Source of the DNA: Thermoleophilia bacterium UBA6103
Lineage (GTDB): Bacteria > Actinomycetota > Thermoleophilia > UBA2241
Direction: 5' to 3'
DNA: 61,087 bases
NCBI GenBank assembly: GCA_002423545.1
Contig: DIWP01000005.1
Span: 29,795-90,881, forward strand
Notes under the pieces: model-generated
What the model was told of the DNA's origin: nothing
The model's database searches: none
The model's input: only the letters and a program-made list of their open reading frames with translations
Part shown: positions 43,448 to 53,185 of the stretch, piece after piece
Layout of the letters: each line of letters opens with the position of its first letter
Position numbering within the stretch: the stretch's first letter is position 1
Program-made: the position numbers and the translations under genes

Positions 43448-44047
43448 ATGGCGACGGCGCGAGCACAGCACACGGCGGCTCGCCGGCAGGAGATGCTGGC
43501 GGCCTACTACGACGTCCTGGTCGACGAAGGCCTGCAGGGCGCCTCGCTGGCCAAGGTCGCACGACGACTCGGCGTACCGCCGAGCCTGCTCATCCACTAC
43601 TTCGGCACCAAAGAGCAGATGACCGTCGAGCTGGTCGACTTCCTGCTCGACAAGTACCGTCGCGGCTACGGCGACCGCCTGGCCGCCATCGATGACCCGC
43701 TGGAGCGACTGACCGCCGTCCTGGACACGCTGTTCGACCCCGAGTACCACCAGCTGCTCGACGACAGCGTCTTCTACGCCTGCTTCTACCTGAGCCTGCG
43801 CAACCCGACGGTGCGAGCCCAGTTCGCCACCCTGCACTACGCCTCCCTGGAGCTGCTGGAGACGACCCTTCGGGAGTGCATGGCGGCCGGGCATCTGCCG
43901 CCGGACGACGTGCACGAGCTGGCGCAGCTCATCGAGACCCTCGAAGAAGGCTACGCGCTGGTGATCGGCGGCGTGGCCGACGGGGACGACCGGCAGGCGC
44001 TGGGCGCCATGGTGAAGCGCCGCGCCCGCGGCCTGCTCGGCCTCTGA
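43448..44047 (+). CDS. TetR/AcrR-family transcriptional regulator
   Basis: 199 aa. The HTH is in residues 15-60 (GASLAKVARRLGVPPSLLIH, then YFGTKEQM), the standard TetR recognition helix region. The C-terminal helical domain (about 65-199) is the ligand pocket with no assigned ligand. ATG 43448 follows GGGAG. Transcribed divergently from the GcvPA/PB-like operon, with the palindrome at 43359 between them, so it probably represses that operon and itself. Confidence 0.93.
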   Translation: MATARAQHTAARRQEMLAAYYDVLVDEGLQGASLAKVARRLGVPPSLLIHYFGTKEQMTVELVDFLLDKYRRGYGDRLAAIDDPLERLTAVLDTLFDPEYHQLLDDSVFYACFYLSLRNPTVRAQFATLHYASLELLETTLRECMAAGHLPPDDVHELAQLIETLEEGYALVIGGVADGDDRQALGAMVKRRARGLLGL

Positions 44048-44088
44048 GCGGCTGCGCACGCCTCTGAAGACAGCTGGGCGGCCGCGCC

Positions 44089-44113
44089 GGCCGCATTTCT
44101 CAAGCATGCGGCC
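44089..44113 (+). terminator. Hairpin after the TetR gene
   Basis: GGCCGCAT and ATGCGGCC form an 8-bp perfect stem around a 9-base loop, 41 bp past the stop. Confidence 0.5.
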
Positions 44114-44253
44114 CCGTCCTCCGATACATCTCGCACAGTGCCTGCGCCCGCAGTGCTCTCCCGCGGGCGCGTGGCGGCGCGCCCGTCACTCGCCCGTGAC
44201 GTCGGCGGACCGCCGGACAGGGGGCGCGATCAACGAGACCAGGAGGTCACACG

Positions 44254-46323
44254 GTGAAACGGACACCAACAGTCGGTCGAGGGGCGATGCGGCTGCTCGT
44301 GAGCGCGGCAGGCGTCGTCTGCCTGCTGGCCCTCATGAGTGGTCTTGCGTTCGCGGCTCCGCAGGCGCGCGCAGCGACCAAGCCGATCGTCACCGTCCAG
44401 CCGACCGGCCAGTCGGTGTCGGTGAACAAGCTTGCGACCTTCATCTCGACCGCCACCGGCGACCCCAAGCCGAGCGTCAAGTGGGAAGAGTCCGACGACG
44501 GCAAGTCGTGGAAGGCCATCCCCGGCGCCACCACCAACATCATCAAGGTCAAGGCCGTCGCCTACAAGGACGGCTGGCGGTACCGGGCCGTGTTCAGGAA
44601 CAGCGCCGGCCAGACCTTCTCCAAGTCCGCCAAGCTCGACGTCCAGCAGTCCGGCGACAAGCCGAAGGTGACGCTGCAGCCGCTCTCGCAGTCGGTGATC
44701 ACCGACAGCACGGCGGTCTTCAAGGCGACGGCCAGCGGCAAGCCCGCGCCGACCGTCCAGTGGCAGCAATCCAAGAACGGCAACGTCTGGACCTATCTGG
44801 CCGGCGAGAACAAGACGGTGATGTCGTTCAAGGCCAAGAAGGCCCAGAGCGGCTACCTGTACCGCGCGGTGTTCACCAACGTGAACGGCTCGGCGACCAC
44901 CCGGACGGCCGTCCTGACGGTCATCGATGCATCCAAGAAGCCGGTGATCACACTGCAGCCCCAGAGCCAGTCGATCCGGGCGGGCTACAACGCGACGTTC
45001 AAGGCCACCGCCGTCGGCGACCCCACGCCGACCGTCAAGTGGGAGACCAGGAGTCCGGGCGGCGCGTGGAAGGCGATCGCCGGCGCCACCGGGACCACCT
45101 ACCGTTGTGAGGCGACCAGAGCGCGGGACGGCGATCAGTTCCGGGCCGCCTTCAAGAACAGCGCCGGCCAGACGTACACCAAGGCCGCGACGCTGGATGT
45201 GATCGCCGCCAAGCAGAAGCCGAAGGTCACCGTGCAGCCCAGAGACGAGGTCGTCGACATCGGGGACCGGTTCTCGTTCACGGCCAAGGCCACCGGCGTC
45301 CCCACGCCGAAGGTCCAGTGGCAGCAGTCGCGGAACGGGCGCAACTGGGACGACATCCCGGGCGCCCGGAAGACCACCTACAGCTACAAGGCGACCAAGA
45401 GCCGCAATGGGCTGCGCTACCGGGCGCTGTTCACCAACAGCGCCGGCACCACGAAGTCCAAGGTGGCCAGGCTTACCGTGACCAGCACGAGGAAGCCGGT
45501 CGTGATCACCCAGCCGATGTCCCAAACGGTGGTCAACGGCAACCAGGCCACGTTCACCTCGCAGGCCGAGGGCACCCCGACGCCGAAGGTGCAGTGGCAG
45601 CGGTCCACCAACGGCACGAGCTGGAAGAACGTCTCCGGCGCGACCGGCAAGTCGCTCAAGTTCACGGCCACCAATGCCATGAACGGCTACCGCTACCGGG
45701 CCGTGTTCAGCAACAGCGCCGGCATCACCAGGTCCAACGCCGCCAGGCTCACCGTGATCTCCGGGAACACGAAGCCGGTCATCACACAGCAGCCGTCCGA
45801 TGACTATGCGGTGGCCGGCGGGCTGAGCACCTTCTCCACAGCCGCGACCGGCGTGCCCACGCCGACGGTCCAGTGGCAGGTCTCGACGAACGGGACCACG
45901 TGGGCCGACGTCGTCGGCGCGACGAGCCCCACCTACCAGTTCGTGGCCAGCAGTGCGATGAACGGGTGGCTGTACCGGGCGGTGTTCCGCAACAGCTCGG
46001 GCTCGACCGCCACGAACCCGGCCACCCTGCGCGTGATGACCCCGCCCACCGTCCTGACACAGCCGACGAACCAGGCCGGCATCATCGGCGCGACGGCGGT
46101 CTTCCTGTCCACCGCGACCGGTGTGCCGCAGCCGACCGTGCAGTGGCAGTACTCGCCCAACGGCGGCTCCACGTGGATCGTCATACCGGGCGCCACGCAG
46201 AACGCCCTGTCGGTCGGCATCACCGGCGACGAAGACGGCTACCTCTTCCGGGCCGTGTTCACCAACACCGCCGGATCGGCGACCTCGACCGCGGCGAGCC
46301 TGACCGTCCTGGCCGGACTGTAA
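44254..46323 (+). CDS. Secreted seven-repeat Ig-like protein A
   Basis: 689 aa. Signal peptide (residues about 12-42, LVSAAGVVCLLALMSGLAFA), then seven Ig-like repeats of about 90 residues. Each starts with KPxVTxQPxxQSV and contains a WxxSxxGxxW...YRxVFxNSAG pattern (for example YRYRAVFSNSAG). No anchor or LPXTG is visible, so it is probably released or held by another protein. GTG 44254 follows AGGAGG. It is a near-copy of the gene at 46589. Confidence 0.88.
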   Translation: MKRTPTVGRGAMRLLVSAAGVVCLLALMSGLAFAAPQARAATKPIVTVQPTGQSVSVNKLATFISTATGDPKPSVKWEESDDGKSWKAIPGATTNIIKVKAVAYKDGWRYRAVFRNSAGQTFSKSAKLDVQQSGDKPKVTLQPLSQSVITDSTAVFKATASGKPAPTVQWQQSKNGNVWTYLAGENKTVMSFKAKKAQSGYLYRAVFTNVNGSATTRTAVLTVIDASKKPVITLQPQSQSIRAGYNATFKATAVGDPTPTVKWETRSPGGAWKAIAGATGTTYRCEATRARDGDQFRAAFKNSAGQTYTKAATLDVIAAKQKPKVTVQPRDEVVDIGDRFSFTAKATGVPTPKVQWQQSRNGRNWDDIPGARKTTYSYKATKSRNGLRYRALFTNSAGTTKSKVARLTVTSTRKPVVITQPMSQTVVNGNQATFTSQAEGTPTPKVQWQRSTNGTSWKNVSGATGKSLKFTATNAMNGYRYRAVFSNSAGITRSNAARLTVISGNTKPVITQQPSDDYAVAGGLSTFSTAATGVPTPTVQWQVSTNGTTWADVVGATSPTYQFVASSAMNGWLYRAVFRNSSGSTATNPATLRVMTPPTVLTQPTNQAGIIGATAVFLSTATGVPQPTVQWQYSPNGGSTWIVIPGATQNALSVGITGDEDGYLFRAVFTNTAGSATSTAASLTVLAGL

Positions 46324-46393
46324 GGCACCGAAAGAGAGGGACGCGGCGGCGACTGCCGCCGCGTCCGCGCCGCCCTCAGGTGCGGCATGACGA

Positions 46394-46432
46394 CCGCCGG
46401 CCGGCGCCCTGTGGAGGGGCGCCGGCCGGCGG
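46394..46432 (+). terminator. 16-bp perfect hairpin after Ig-like protein A
   Basis: CCGCCGGCCGGCGCCC and its exact complement with a 7-base loop, 71 bp past the stop. Confidence 0.7.
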
Positions 46433-46588
46433 CTCAAGTAGAGCATCCCCACCTCCGATACACCTCTGAGAGAGCCTACGCCCGCACACTTTGCGGGCGG
46501 GCGGGCGGAGGCGCGTCCTGCCGGACACCCGTGACGTCGGCAGACACCGCCCGCCGGCGGCCAAGACAAGCGACATCAGGAGGTCGCA

Positions 46589-48664
46589 GTGAACGGCACA
46601 GCATCAGTCCGTCGGGGAGCGACAAGACTGCTCGTGAGCGCGGTGGGGGTGGCCTGCCTGCTCGCGCTGCTGGCCGGCTTCGCGCTGGCCGCCCCCCAGG
46701 CTCGCGCCGCCACAAAGCCGGTCATCACCATCCAGCCCACCGACCAGACGGTCTCGGTGAACACGCTGGCCACGTTCATCGCCACGGCCGGCGGTGATCC
46801 CAAGCCGAGCCTCCAATGGCAGGAGTCTTCCGACGGCGGCAGGAGCTGGAGGAGCATCGCCGGCGCCACGACCAACATGATCAGGGTCAAGGCCTCCGAG
46901 TACAAGGACGGCTGGCTGTACCGGGCGGTGTTCCGCAACAGCGCCGGCACCGTCAGGTCGCGAGCGGCCAAGCTCGACATCAAGCAGTCGGGCAACAAGC
47001 CGAAGGTGACCCTGCAACCCATCTCCCAGGCGGTCGTGACCGACAGCCTGGCGGTCTTCAAGTCCACAGCCACCGGCAAGCCGAAGCCAGCCGTGCAATG
47101 GGAGCGGTCGTGGAACGGCCAGACATGGGTCGCCTTGGCCGGCGAGGACAGCAGCGTGCTGTCGTTCAAGGCCAGGAAGACCCAGAGCGGCTACCTGTAC
47201 CGGGCCAAGTTCACCAACGTGAACGGGCAGACCTACTCCAAAGCCGCGACACTGACCGTGGTCGACGCGTCGAAGAAGCCGGTCATCACCCAGCAGCCGC
47301 AGAGTCAGTCGGTCAGAGCCGGGTACAACGCGGTCTTCACGGCTACCGCCAGCGGCGATCCCACACCGACGTTGAAGTGGGAGGTCAGGGAGCCGGGCGG
47401 CGACTGGAGGGTCATCCGCGGCGCCACCAGGACGACGTACCGCTGCGAGGCGACCAGGGCGCGTGACGAAAACCGGTACCGGGCGGTGTTCCGCAACAGC
47501 GCCGGCCAGACGTTCACCAAGGCCGCCAAGCTCGACGTGATCGCCGCCAAACAGAAGCCGAAGGTCACCCTGCAGCCGGTCGACGAGGTCGTGGACGTCG
47601 GCGACAAGTTCTACTTCACCGCCAAAGCCAGCGGCGTGCCGACGCCGAAGGTCCAGTGGCAGATGTCCAGGAACGGGCGGAACTGGACCAACATCCCCGG
47701 CGCCCGTAAGACGACCTACACCTACAAGGCGACCAGGAGCCGCGACGGCCTGCGCTACCGGGCCGTGTTCACCAACAGCGCCGGCACAGCGAAGAGCAAG
47801 CCGGCCACGCTGGACGTGATCGTCAAGCGGAAGCCCGTGGTCGTGACACAGCCGATGTCCCAGGCCGTGGTCGTCAACAGGCAGGCGAGCTTCACTGCGA
47901 CGGCCGAGGGGACCCCGACGCCCAAGGTGCAGTGGCAGCAGTCCACGAACGGCAAGAGCTGGAAGAACATCGCCGGCCAGACCCGGACCACGCTCCGCTT
48001 CACGGCCACCAAGGCCAGGAACGGCTACCTCTACCGGGCCGTGTTCCGCAACAGCGCCGGCACCACCAAGTCCAGCGCGGCCAGGCTGACCGTCATCGAC
48101 GGCACCACCAGGCCGGTCGTGACCGGTCAGCCCGGCGACGAGCTGGCGGTGGCCGGCGGGACGGCGACCTTCTCGGCGGCAGCCGGCGGTTCACCTACGC
48201 CGACCGTCCAGTGGCAGCTGTCCACCAACGGCGGCGCCACCTGGGCCGACATCGTCGGCGCCACGAGGACCACGTATCAGTTCGTGGCCACCGGTGCCAT
48301 GAACGGCTGGCGGTTCCGGGCCGTGTTCCGCAACAGCGCCGGCGCCGCGACCACCCGGGCGGCGATGCTGCAGGTGCTGACCCCGCCGAGCGTGACGACC
48401 CAGCCGACGAACCAGGCCGGCCGCATCGGCGAGACCGCCCACTTCACGTCCACCGCCAGCGGCCTGCCGTCACCGGCGGTGCAGTGGCAGTACTCCGCCG
48501 ACGGCGGCGCCACCTGGACCGACATCCAGGGTGCCACGAGCACGACACTGGCGGTCGCGATCACGGCCGATCAGGACGGCTACCTGTTCCGGGCCGTCTT
48601 CACCAACACCGCCGGATCCGCCACATCCACCCCGGCCAGCCTGTCGGTGCTGTTCGCGATCTGA
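46589..48664 (+). CDS. Secreted seven-repeat Ig-like protein B
   Basis: 691 aa. Same signal peptide type and seven Ig-like repeats as protein A in the same order; first repeat VITIQPTDQTVSVNTLATFI and last VTTQPTNQAGRIGETAHF. Differences are spread along the length, so it is an older tandem duplication and not a recent one. GTG 46589 follows AGGAGG. Its leader also shares short blocks with that of protein A. Confidence 0.88.
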   Translation: MNGTASVRRGATRLLVSAVGVACLLALLAGFALAAPQARAATKPVITIQPTDQTVSVNTLATFIATAGGDPKPSLQWQESSDGGRSWRSIAGATTNMIRVKASEYKDGWLYRAVFRNSAGTVRSRAAKLDIKQSGNKPKVTLQPISQAVVTDSLAVFKSTATGKPKPAVQWERSWNGQTWVALAGEDSSVLSFKARKTQSGYLYRAKFTNVNGQTYSKAATLTVVDASKKPVITQQPQSQSVRAGYNAVFTATASGDPTPTLKWEVREPGGDWRVIRGATRTTYRCEATRARDENRYRAVFRNSAGQTFTKAAKLDVIAAKQKPKVTLQPVDEVVDVGDKFYFTAKASGVPTPKVQWQMSRNGRNWTNIPGARKTTYTYKATRSRDGLRYRAVFTNSAGTAKSKPATLDVIVKRKPVVVTQPMSQAVVVNRQASFTATAEGTPTPKVQWQQSTNGKSWKNIAGQTRTTLRFTATKARNGYLYRAVFRNSAGTTKSSAARLTVIDGTTRPVVTGQPGDELAVAGGTATFSAAAGGSPTPTVQWQLSTNGGATWADIVGATRTTYQFVATGAMNGWRFRAVFRNSAGAATTRAAMLQVLTPPSVTTQPTNQAGRIGETAHFTSTASGLPSPAVQWQYSADGGATWTDIQGATSTTLAVAITADQDGYLFRAVFTNTAGSATSTPASLSVLFAI

Positions 48665-48721
48665 GACCACGAGGCTCACGCCCGCAGCGGCGAGCACGCC
48701 GCCGGGCGCCGGGCAGCTCGA

Positions 48722-48763
48722 GGCGCCGGCCGGCACTCCCTTCGCGGAGTGCCGGCCGGCGCC
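48722..48763 (+). terminator. 18-bp perfect hairpin after Ig-like protein B
   Basis: GGCGCCGGCCGGCACTCC and its exact complement flank CTTCGC, 58 bp past the stop. Confidence 0.75.
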
Positions 48764-48905
48764 GTCTTGACTGGGGCTCGGCCGCAGCGGACGGTCGCCG
48801 TCGTCCTGACTGAGGCTCGGCGGCGGCGACCGGCCGGCGCCGTGCTGAAGCAGAGTCCGCTACGGACGGCAGCCTGCCACGGCGGGGCGTCCGAGTCCCG
48901 GTCGA

Positions 48906-49733
48906 TCAGCCGTAGCCGTAGCCGGCGGTGGTCCCGAAGTCGATGGGCACGGCGGCGCCGGTGATCGGCGCCGCCGGACGCGACGCCAGGAAGACGATCA
49001 GCTCGCCGACCTCCTCCGGCTCGATGAACCGGGCGCTGTCGCACTGCGGGTAGCAGGTGAGCAGGTTGCGATAGTAGCCGTTCTCGTCGCCGCCGCCGAA
49101 CTCCCGCGCCTGCCCCTCGAGCATCGGCGTCATCACGTCGGCCGGGCAGATGACGTTGACGCGCACCAGGTCGGGCGCCAGCTCGATCGCCAGCGCCTTG
49201 GTGAGCGCCACCACACCGCCCTTGCTCGCCGAATAGACCGAGGTGCCGGGCGTGCCCACCAGCCCGCAGTCGGACGAGATGTTGACGATGCAGCCCTGCG
49301 TCTGCTTGAGGTGTGGCACCGCCCTGCTGCAGCAGAAGAACGACCCCTTGAGATTGACGTCGACCACGCGGTCCCAATCGTCTTCGGTCATGCTCTCTGC
49401 CGGGCCCTCCACCCACAGCCCGGCCGCATTGACGAGCACGTCGAGATGCCCCTCGACGGCCATCAGGTCGGCGATCGTGCGCTCCACATCGTCGGGCCGC
49501 GTGATGTCGAGCGCCGAGGCGTGCAGCGCCGGGCCGCGACCCGGCTCGGCGGTCAGCTTGGCCACCAGGCCCGAGGCGATCAGGTCGGCGGCTGCCGCGG
49601 CCGCCCGCTCGGCATCGAGATCGGCGATGTAGACGATCGCCCCTTCCTCGAGGAAGCGGGCGGCGGCCGCCTTGCCCATGCCGCCGGCGCCGCCGGTGAT
49701 CAGCACGACCTTGTCTCTCAAGCCGCTGTCCAT
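48906..49733 (-). CDS. Short-chain dehydrogenase/reductase 1
   Basis: 275 aa. NAD-binding TGGAGGMGKAAA, acidic residue after strand 2 (IADLDAER), NAAG and YSASK catalytic motif. The acidic residue favours NAD(H) over NADP(H). ATG 49731-49733 follows GGAGGGG. Substrate unknown. A second SDR is 170 bp upstream on the same strand. Confidence 0.9.
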   Translation of the reverse strand: MDSGLRDKVVLITGGAGGMGKAAAARFLEEGAIVYIADLDAERAAAAAADLIASGLVAKLTAEPGRGPALHASALDITRPDDVERTIADLMAVEGHLDVLVNAAGLWVEGPAESMTEDDWDRVVDVNLKGSFFCCSRAVPHLKQTQGCIVNISSDCGLVGTPGTSVYSASKGGVVALTKALAIELAPDLVRVNVICPADVMTPMLEGQAREFGGGDENGYYRNLLTCYPQCDSARFIEPEEVGELIVFLASRPAAPITGAAVPIDFGTTAGYGYG

Positions 49734-49902
49734 GGCACCCCTCCTCGCGTGTTCGATTGAGCCGGTCTGCCCGTCTCGAGCGCTCACCTCTGACCGCCGC
49801 GACCCCGACCCTCCAGAGCGAAGTCCCGCGCCGCCGGCGCGCCCGGACTACCGGGGCGTCGCACCCTCTGCGGCACGCCCTCTCGACAGTCCGGCCGACA
49901 TG

Positions 49903-50700
49903 TCAGTAGTACAGCTCGCTCGGACCCTTGTACTCCTGGATGGTGTTGCCGCCGTCCACCACGATCAGCTGCCCCGTCACGTAGCTGGCGTCGTCGGAGG
50001 CCAGGAAGCAGATGACCCTGGCCACCTCCTCAGGATACGCCGAGCGGCCGAGCGGCGTGTTGAGCCCGCCGACGTCCTCGCCGTCGGCCTGCGAGCCGGT
50101 GGCGATCCACCCCGGTCCTACGGCATTGACGGTGACGCCATGCTTGGCCACGTCGAGTGCCAGCCCGCGCGTCATGCCCAGCACGCCGGCCTTGGCCGCG
50201 CAGTAGCCCGACTCCTCCGGATTGGCCACCAGTGGCCCGGTGACCGATGAGACGTTGACGATACGCCCGTAGCCACGCTCGATCATGTGCGGCACGACCG
50301 CGCGCGTGACCAGGAACTGCGTCTTGAGGTTGATGGCGATGTCGAAGTCCCACTGCTCCTCGGTGAGCTCCTGGAACGGCACGAACGACTCGTCCTGGCC
50401 GAAGATCACCATGCCGGCGTTGTTGACCAGGACGTCGATGCCACCGTGTGCGGCGAGCGCCTCATCGACGGCCCGGGCGACCTGGTCGGCTTTGGTGAGA
50501 TCGGCGACGTGCGACGACGCCGTGAAGCCCATGCTCTCAAGAGAGGCGGCGCAGTCGGCGCACTTCTCGGCGATGTCGACGATGGCCAGCGCGGCGCCCT
50601 CCTCCCCGCAGACCCTGGCGGTCGCGAAGCCGATGCTGTCCTCTTTGGCGACCCCGGTGATGAAGGCGACCTTGCCCTCGAGCCTGCCCTTGCGTTCCAT
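49903..50700 (-). CDS. Short-chain dehydrogenase/reductase 2
   Basis: 265 aa. The dinucleotide motif is the variant TGVAKEDSIGFATA, as in enoyl-reductase-like SDRs, with VDIAEK (Asp) after strand 2, NNAG, serine in NVSSVTG and YCAAK. It keeps the full catalytic set despite the unusual motif. ATG 50698-50700 with GAGGAG about 9 nt upstream. Substrate unknown. Confidence 0.88.
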   Translation of the reverse strand: MERKGRLEGKVAFITGVAKEDSIGFATARVCGEEGAALAIVDIAEKCADCAASLESMGFTASSHVADLTKADQVARAVDEALAAHGGIDVLVNNAGMVIFGQDESFVPFQELTEEQWDFDIAINLKTQFLVTRAVVPHMIERGYGRIVNVSSVTGPLVANPEESGYCAAKAGVLGMTRGLALDVAKHGVTVNAVGPGWIATGSQADGEDVGGLNTPLGRSAYPEEVARVICFLASDDASYVTGQLIVVDGGNTIQEYKGPSELYY

Positions 50701-50951
50701 GTCGATGACTCCTCGCTCCTGATCCTGACGGCCGGACCTGTCGCCCGACCCGCCTCGTCTCCGGCTGGGCGGACGTCGACGTGCCGGTGACACACGATAC
50801 ACGGAGCGACGCCGGCGCGCCTCTCCTTCGGCCGCGGACCGTAGTCGACCGACGCCGACGTTCCGCAGTCGATGGTTGTGGGCATGAGCAGGATACGGGG
50901 CGGCCGGGCGACGCTCGCCTGCGCCGCGGATCATCTCCCTGGGAGGCGACG

Positions 50952-51395
50952 ATGGCGACGATCGAGCGCACTGTGGAAGCGGTCTGGGAAGGATCGCTGG
51001 CCGGCGGCGAGGGACTGGTGACGTTCAACAGCGGCGCCACGCCGGCGCTACCGGTCACGTGGGCTTCGCGGATCGAGGACCCGGCCGGCAGGACGAGCCC
51101 CGAGGAGCTGCTGGCCGCGGCTCTGGGGGCCTGCTTCTCGATGGCCCTGTCCAACCTGCTCAGCGAGGCCGGAGCAGAGCCGGAGCGGCTCCATGTGGCG
51201 GCGACCTGTCGCGCCGAGAAAGACACCGGCGGACTGCGCGTGAAGGGGATCAACCTGGTGGCCCGCGGCCGCGTTCCGGGCGTCACCGCGTCGGCCTTCG
51301 CCGATGCCGTGGCCAGAGCCGCCGAGGAGTGTCCTGTCGGGCGGGCGCTGGCCGAAGGCATCGCCGTCACGCACGTTCCCCAGCTGGAAGGTTAA
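50952..51395 (+). CDS. osmC: OsmC/Ohr-family peroxidase
   Basis: 147 aa. The two catalytic cysteines of the family are seen in LGACFSM (near 58) and EECPVGRAL (near 128). ATG 50952 follows GGGAGG. Reduces organic or inorganic hydroperoxides using a small thiol donor. Convergent with the kinase-type gene. Confidence 0.9.
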   Translation: MATIERTVEAVWEGSLAGGEGLVTFNSGATPALPVTWASRIEDPAGRTSPEELLAAALGACFSMALSNLLSEAGAEPERLHVAATCRAEKDTGGLRVKGINLVARGRVPGVTASAFADAVARAAEECPVGRALAEGIAVTHVPQLEG

Positions 51396-51397
51396 AC

Positions 51398-51413
51398 CTT
51401 AAGTAGAGGCTTA
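51398..51413. repeat. AT-rich CTTAAGTAGAGGCTTA element
   Basis: Shares AAGTAGAG and flanking CTTA with 34519-34532; AAGTAGAG also occurs at 46436. It lies at the convergent junction between OsmC and the kinase-type gene, next to the palindrome AAGGTT-A-AACCTT (51388-51400). Confidence 0.4.
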
Positions 51414-51450
51414 CTCTAGTCGAGGCCAGAGTATCGGCACCAGGTGTCTC

Positions 51451-53157
51451 CTATGGGCGACGCGGCGTTGCCGGCTCGGTGAGCGCGATCTTCAGGTCGT
51501 TGACGTTGGTCCCCGTCGGCCCGGTGACCACCAGGTCGCCGAGCGATCTGAGCGACGCCTGCGCCCGGTGCGCCGCCAGACCGTCGGCGATGCGGGCGGC
51601 CCGCTCTCGATCGACGGCGGTGAGGTCGTCGACGAGGCCGCCGGCCGCATCGGTGGGGCCGTCGGTGCCGTCCGAATCGAGGCAGAGCACCACCGCCGGC
51701 CACTCGCCGGACGCGCCGTGAGCCGTGACGGCAGCGGCAGCGCCTCGAGCCGTGACGGCGGCGGCCGGCGCCACGCCCGGCGGCGCTTGCGCGGGGGGTT
51801 CCCCGACCGGCGGCCTGACCGCTGCCGGTGGCGTCACTCCTGCCGGGAATGAGCCGGCCGGCAGTCCGGTGACATGCGCGGCCCGTGCCGGATCGGGCGC
51901 CGAGCCCGACCCGGCCAGCTCCAGCGCCGCCGCCAGCGCCGCTTCCTGGCTGGGACCGCCCTGCGCGCGCCGGATGGCACCCGCCGACAGAGTCACCGTG
52001 TTCTCGCCGCCGGCGAGCAGGCAACTGCCCGGCGGCGCCGCCCGCAGCTGGCGGGCCAGCGCCGCTCCGGCGGCCCAGGCCTCTCCTTCCCAGTCGAGGC
52101 CCAGGAGCCGCGGCCGGTAGCCGAGCGCCCGCGCCTGCTCGCCGGCAGCCGCACACATCTGCGCCGCATCGGCCACGACCCACGTGAGGACCGACGTGAG
52201 CTCCTTCGGCGTCTCCTGCCGGGGGTCGGCGCGCCGCAGGCGCTCGGCGACCGCAGACGGCAAGGCCTCCCACAGATCGAATCGATCGCAGGTCTCACGC
52301 GCCGCGGCCCAGGTCGAGCGATCGGGGACGGTGAGGTCGGTGACGTAGTCGAGCGGGTCACCGACCACGTCGCTGACGGTGAAGTTGAGGATCTGACAGG
52401 CGCCGGAGTCGCCGGCGGAGGCGCCGAAGACCTGCGCCAGCAGGCCGCCCTTGATGGCCGAGATGTGCTTGCGGACGTTGTTGATGGCCACGATGTCGGC
52501 GCCGCAGGCGAGCAGCAACCGGTTGGTCTCGATCTTGTCCTCCAGCGAGATCCCCTCCGCCGGCGTCACGGCCAGCGACGAACTGCCGCCGGTGACGATG
52601 GCGAGCACGAGGTCGCCGGGCCGCGCCTGCCGGGCCACGTCGAGCAGCCGCCGGCCGCCGGCCAGACTGGAATCGTCGGGCACCGGGTGTGCCGCTTCCA
52701 GCACCTCGATGTGCCGTAGCAGCCGCGCCGGCGCCGCCGCCTGACCGTGCTTGACGACCACGGCGGCGTCGGTGAAGCGCGGCCCCAGCAGCTCATCGAG
52801 CACCGCTACCATGCCGATGCTGGCCTTGCCGGCGCCGACCAGGAAGAGGCGCCGGCCGCCGAGCCCGACGGCCGTCTCCTGCGGTACATCCGGCCTGGTG
52901 CCGGGTGCACCATCGCCCGCCGCCGGCGCCTCCAGGCCGCGCCACGGCCGACCGCGCACGAAGAGCGTGTCGCCGGCCACACGGATGGTCCGCCGCAGCG
53001 CCGCCGCCGGATCCACGGCCGCCAGGGCTGCGGCAGCGATCGAGAGCGCATCGGCCCGCAGCGCGCTGCGCCCGTGGTCGATGAGCCCGGCGGCGTCCCG
53101 GAACCGTCGCCTCACGGCGCCGCCGATCCGCTCGCCGCTCGCACCGTCGCGCTGCAT
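51451..53157 (-). CDS. Glycerate 2-kinase-type enzyme (GckA/TtuD family)
   Basis: 568 aa, larger than most members. Core blocks LFLVGAGKASIGM, VKHGQAAAP, AIVTGGSSSLAVTP, KHISAIKGGLLAQ and LLAGGENTVTLS identify the MOFRL/DUF4147 type. An Ala/Pro-rich insertion (about 420-485) interrupts the C-terminal domain. Family members phosphorylate glycerate on C2 to 2-phosphoglycerate. Here the next enzyme is an enolase with changed substrate-binding residues, so the product may be a glycerate analogue. ATG 53155-53157 follows GGAGG; gap to the upstream gene is 28 nt. Confidence 0.88.
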   Translation of the reverse strand: MQRDGASGERIGGAVRRRFRDAAGLIDHGRSALRADALSIAAAALAAVDPAAALRRTIRVAGDTLFVRGRPWRGLEAPAAGDGAPGTRPDVPQETAVGLGGRRLFLVGAGKASIGMVAVLDELLGPRFTDAAVVVKHGQAAAPARLLRHIEVLEAAHPVPDDSSLAGGRRLLDVARQARPGDLVLAIVTGGSSSLAVTPAEGISLEDKIETNRLLLACGADIVAINNVRKHISAIKGGLLAQVFGASAGDSGACQILNFTVSDVVGDPLDYVTDLTVPDRSTWAAARETCDRFDLWEALPSAVAERLRRADPRQETPKELTSVLTWVVADAAQMCAAAGEQARALGYRPRLLGLDWEGEAWAAGAALARQLRAAPPGSCLLAGGENTVTLSAGAIRRAQGGPSQEAALAAALELAGSGSAPDPARAAHVTGLPAGSFPAGVTPPAAVRPPVGEPPAQAPPGVAPAAAVTARGAAAAVTAHGASGEWPAVVLCLDSDGTDGPTDAAGGLVDDLTAVDRERAARIADGLAAHRAQASLRSLGDLVVTGPTGTNVNDLKIALTEPATPRRP

Positions 53158-53185
53158 CGGCCTGGCCTCCATCGGACGCTGCTCG

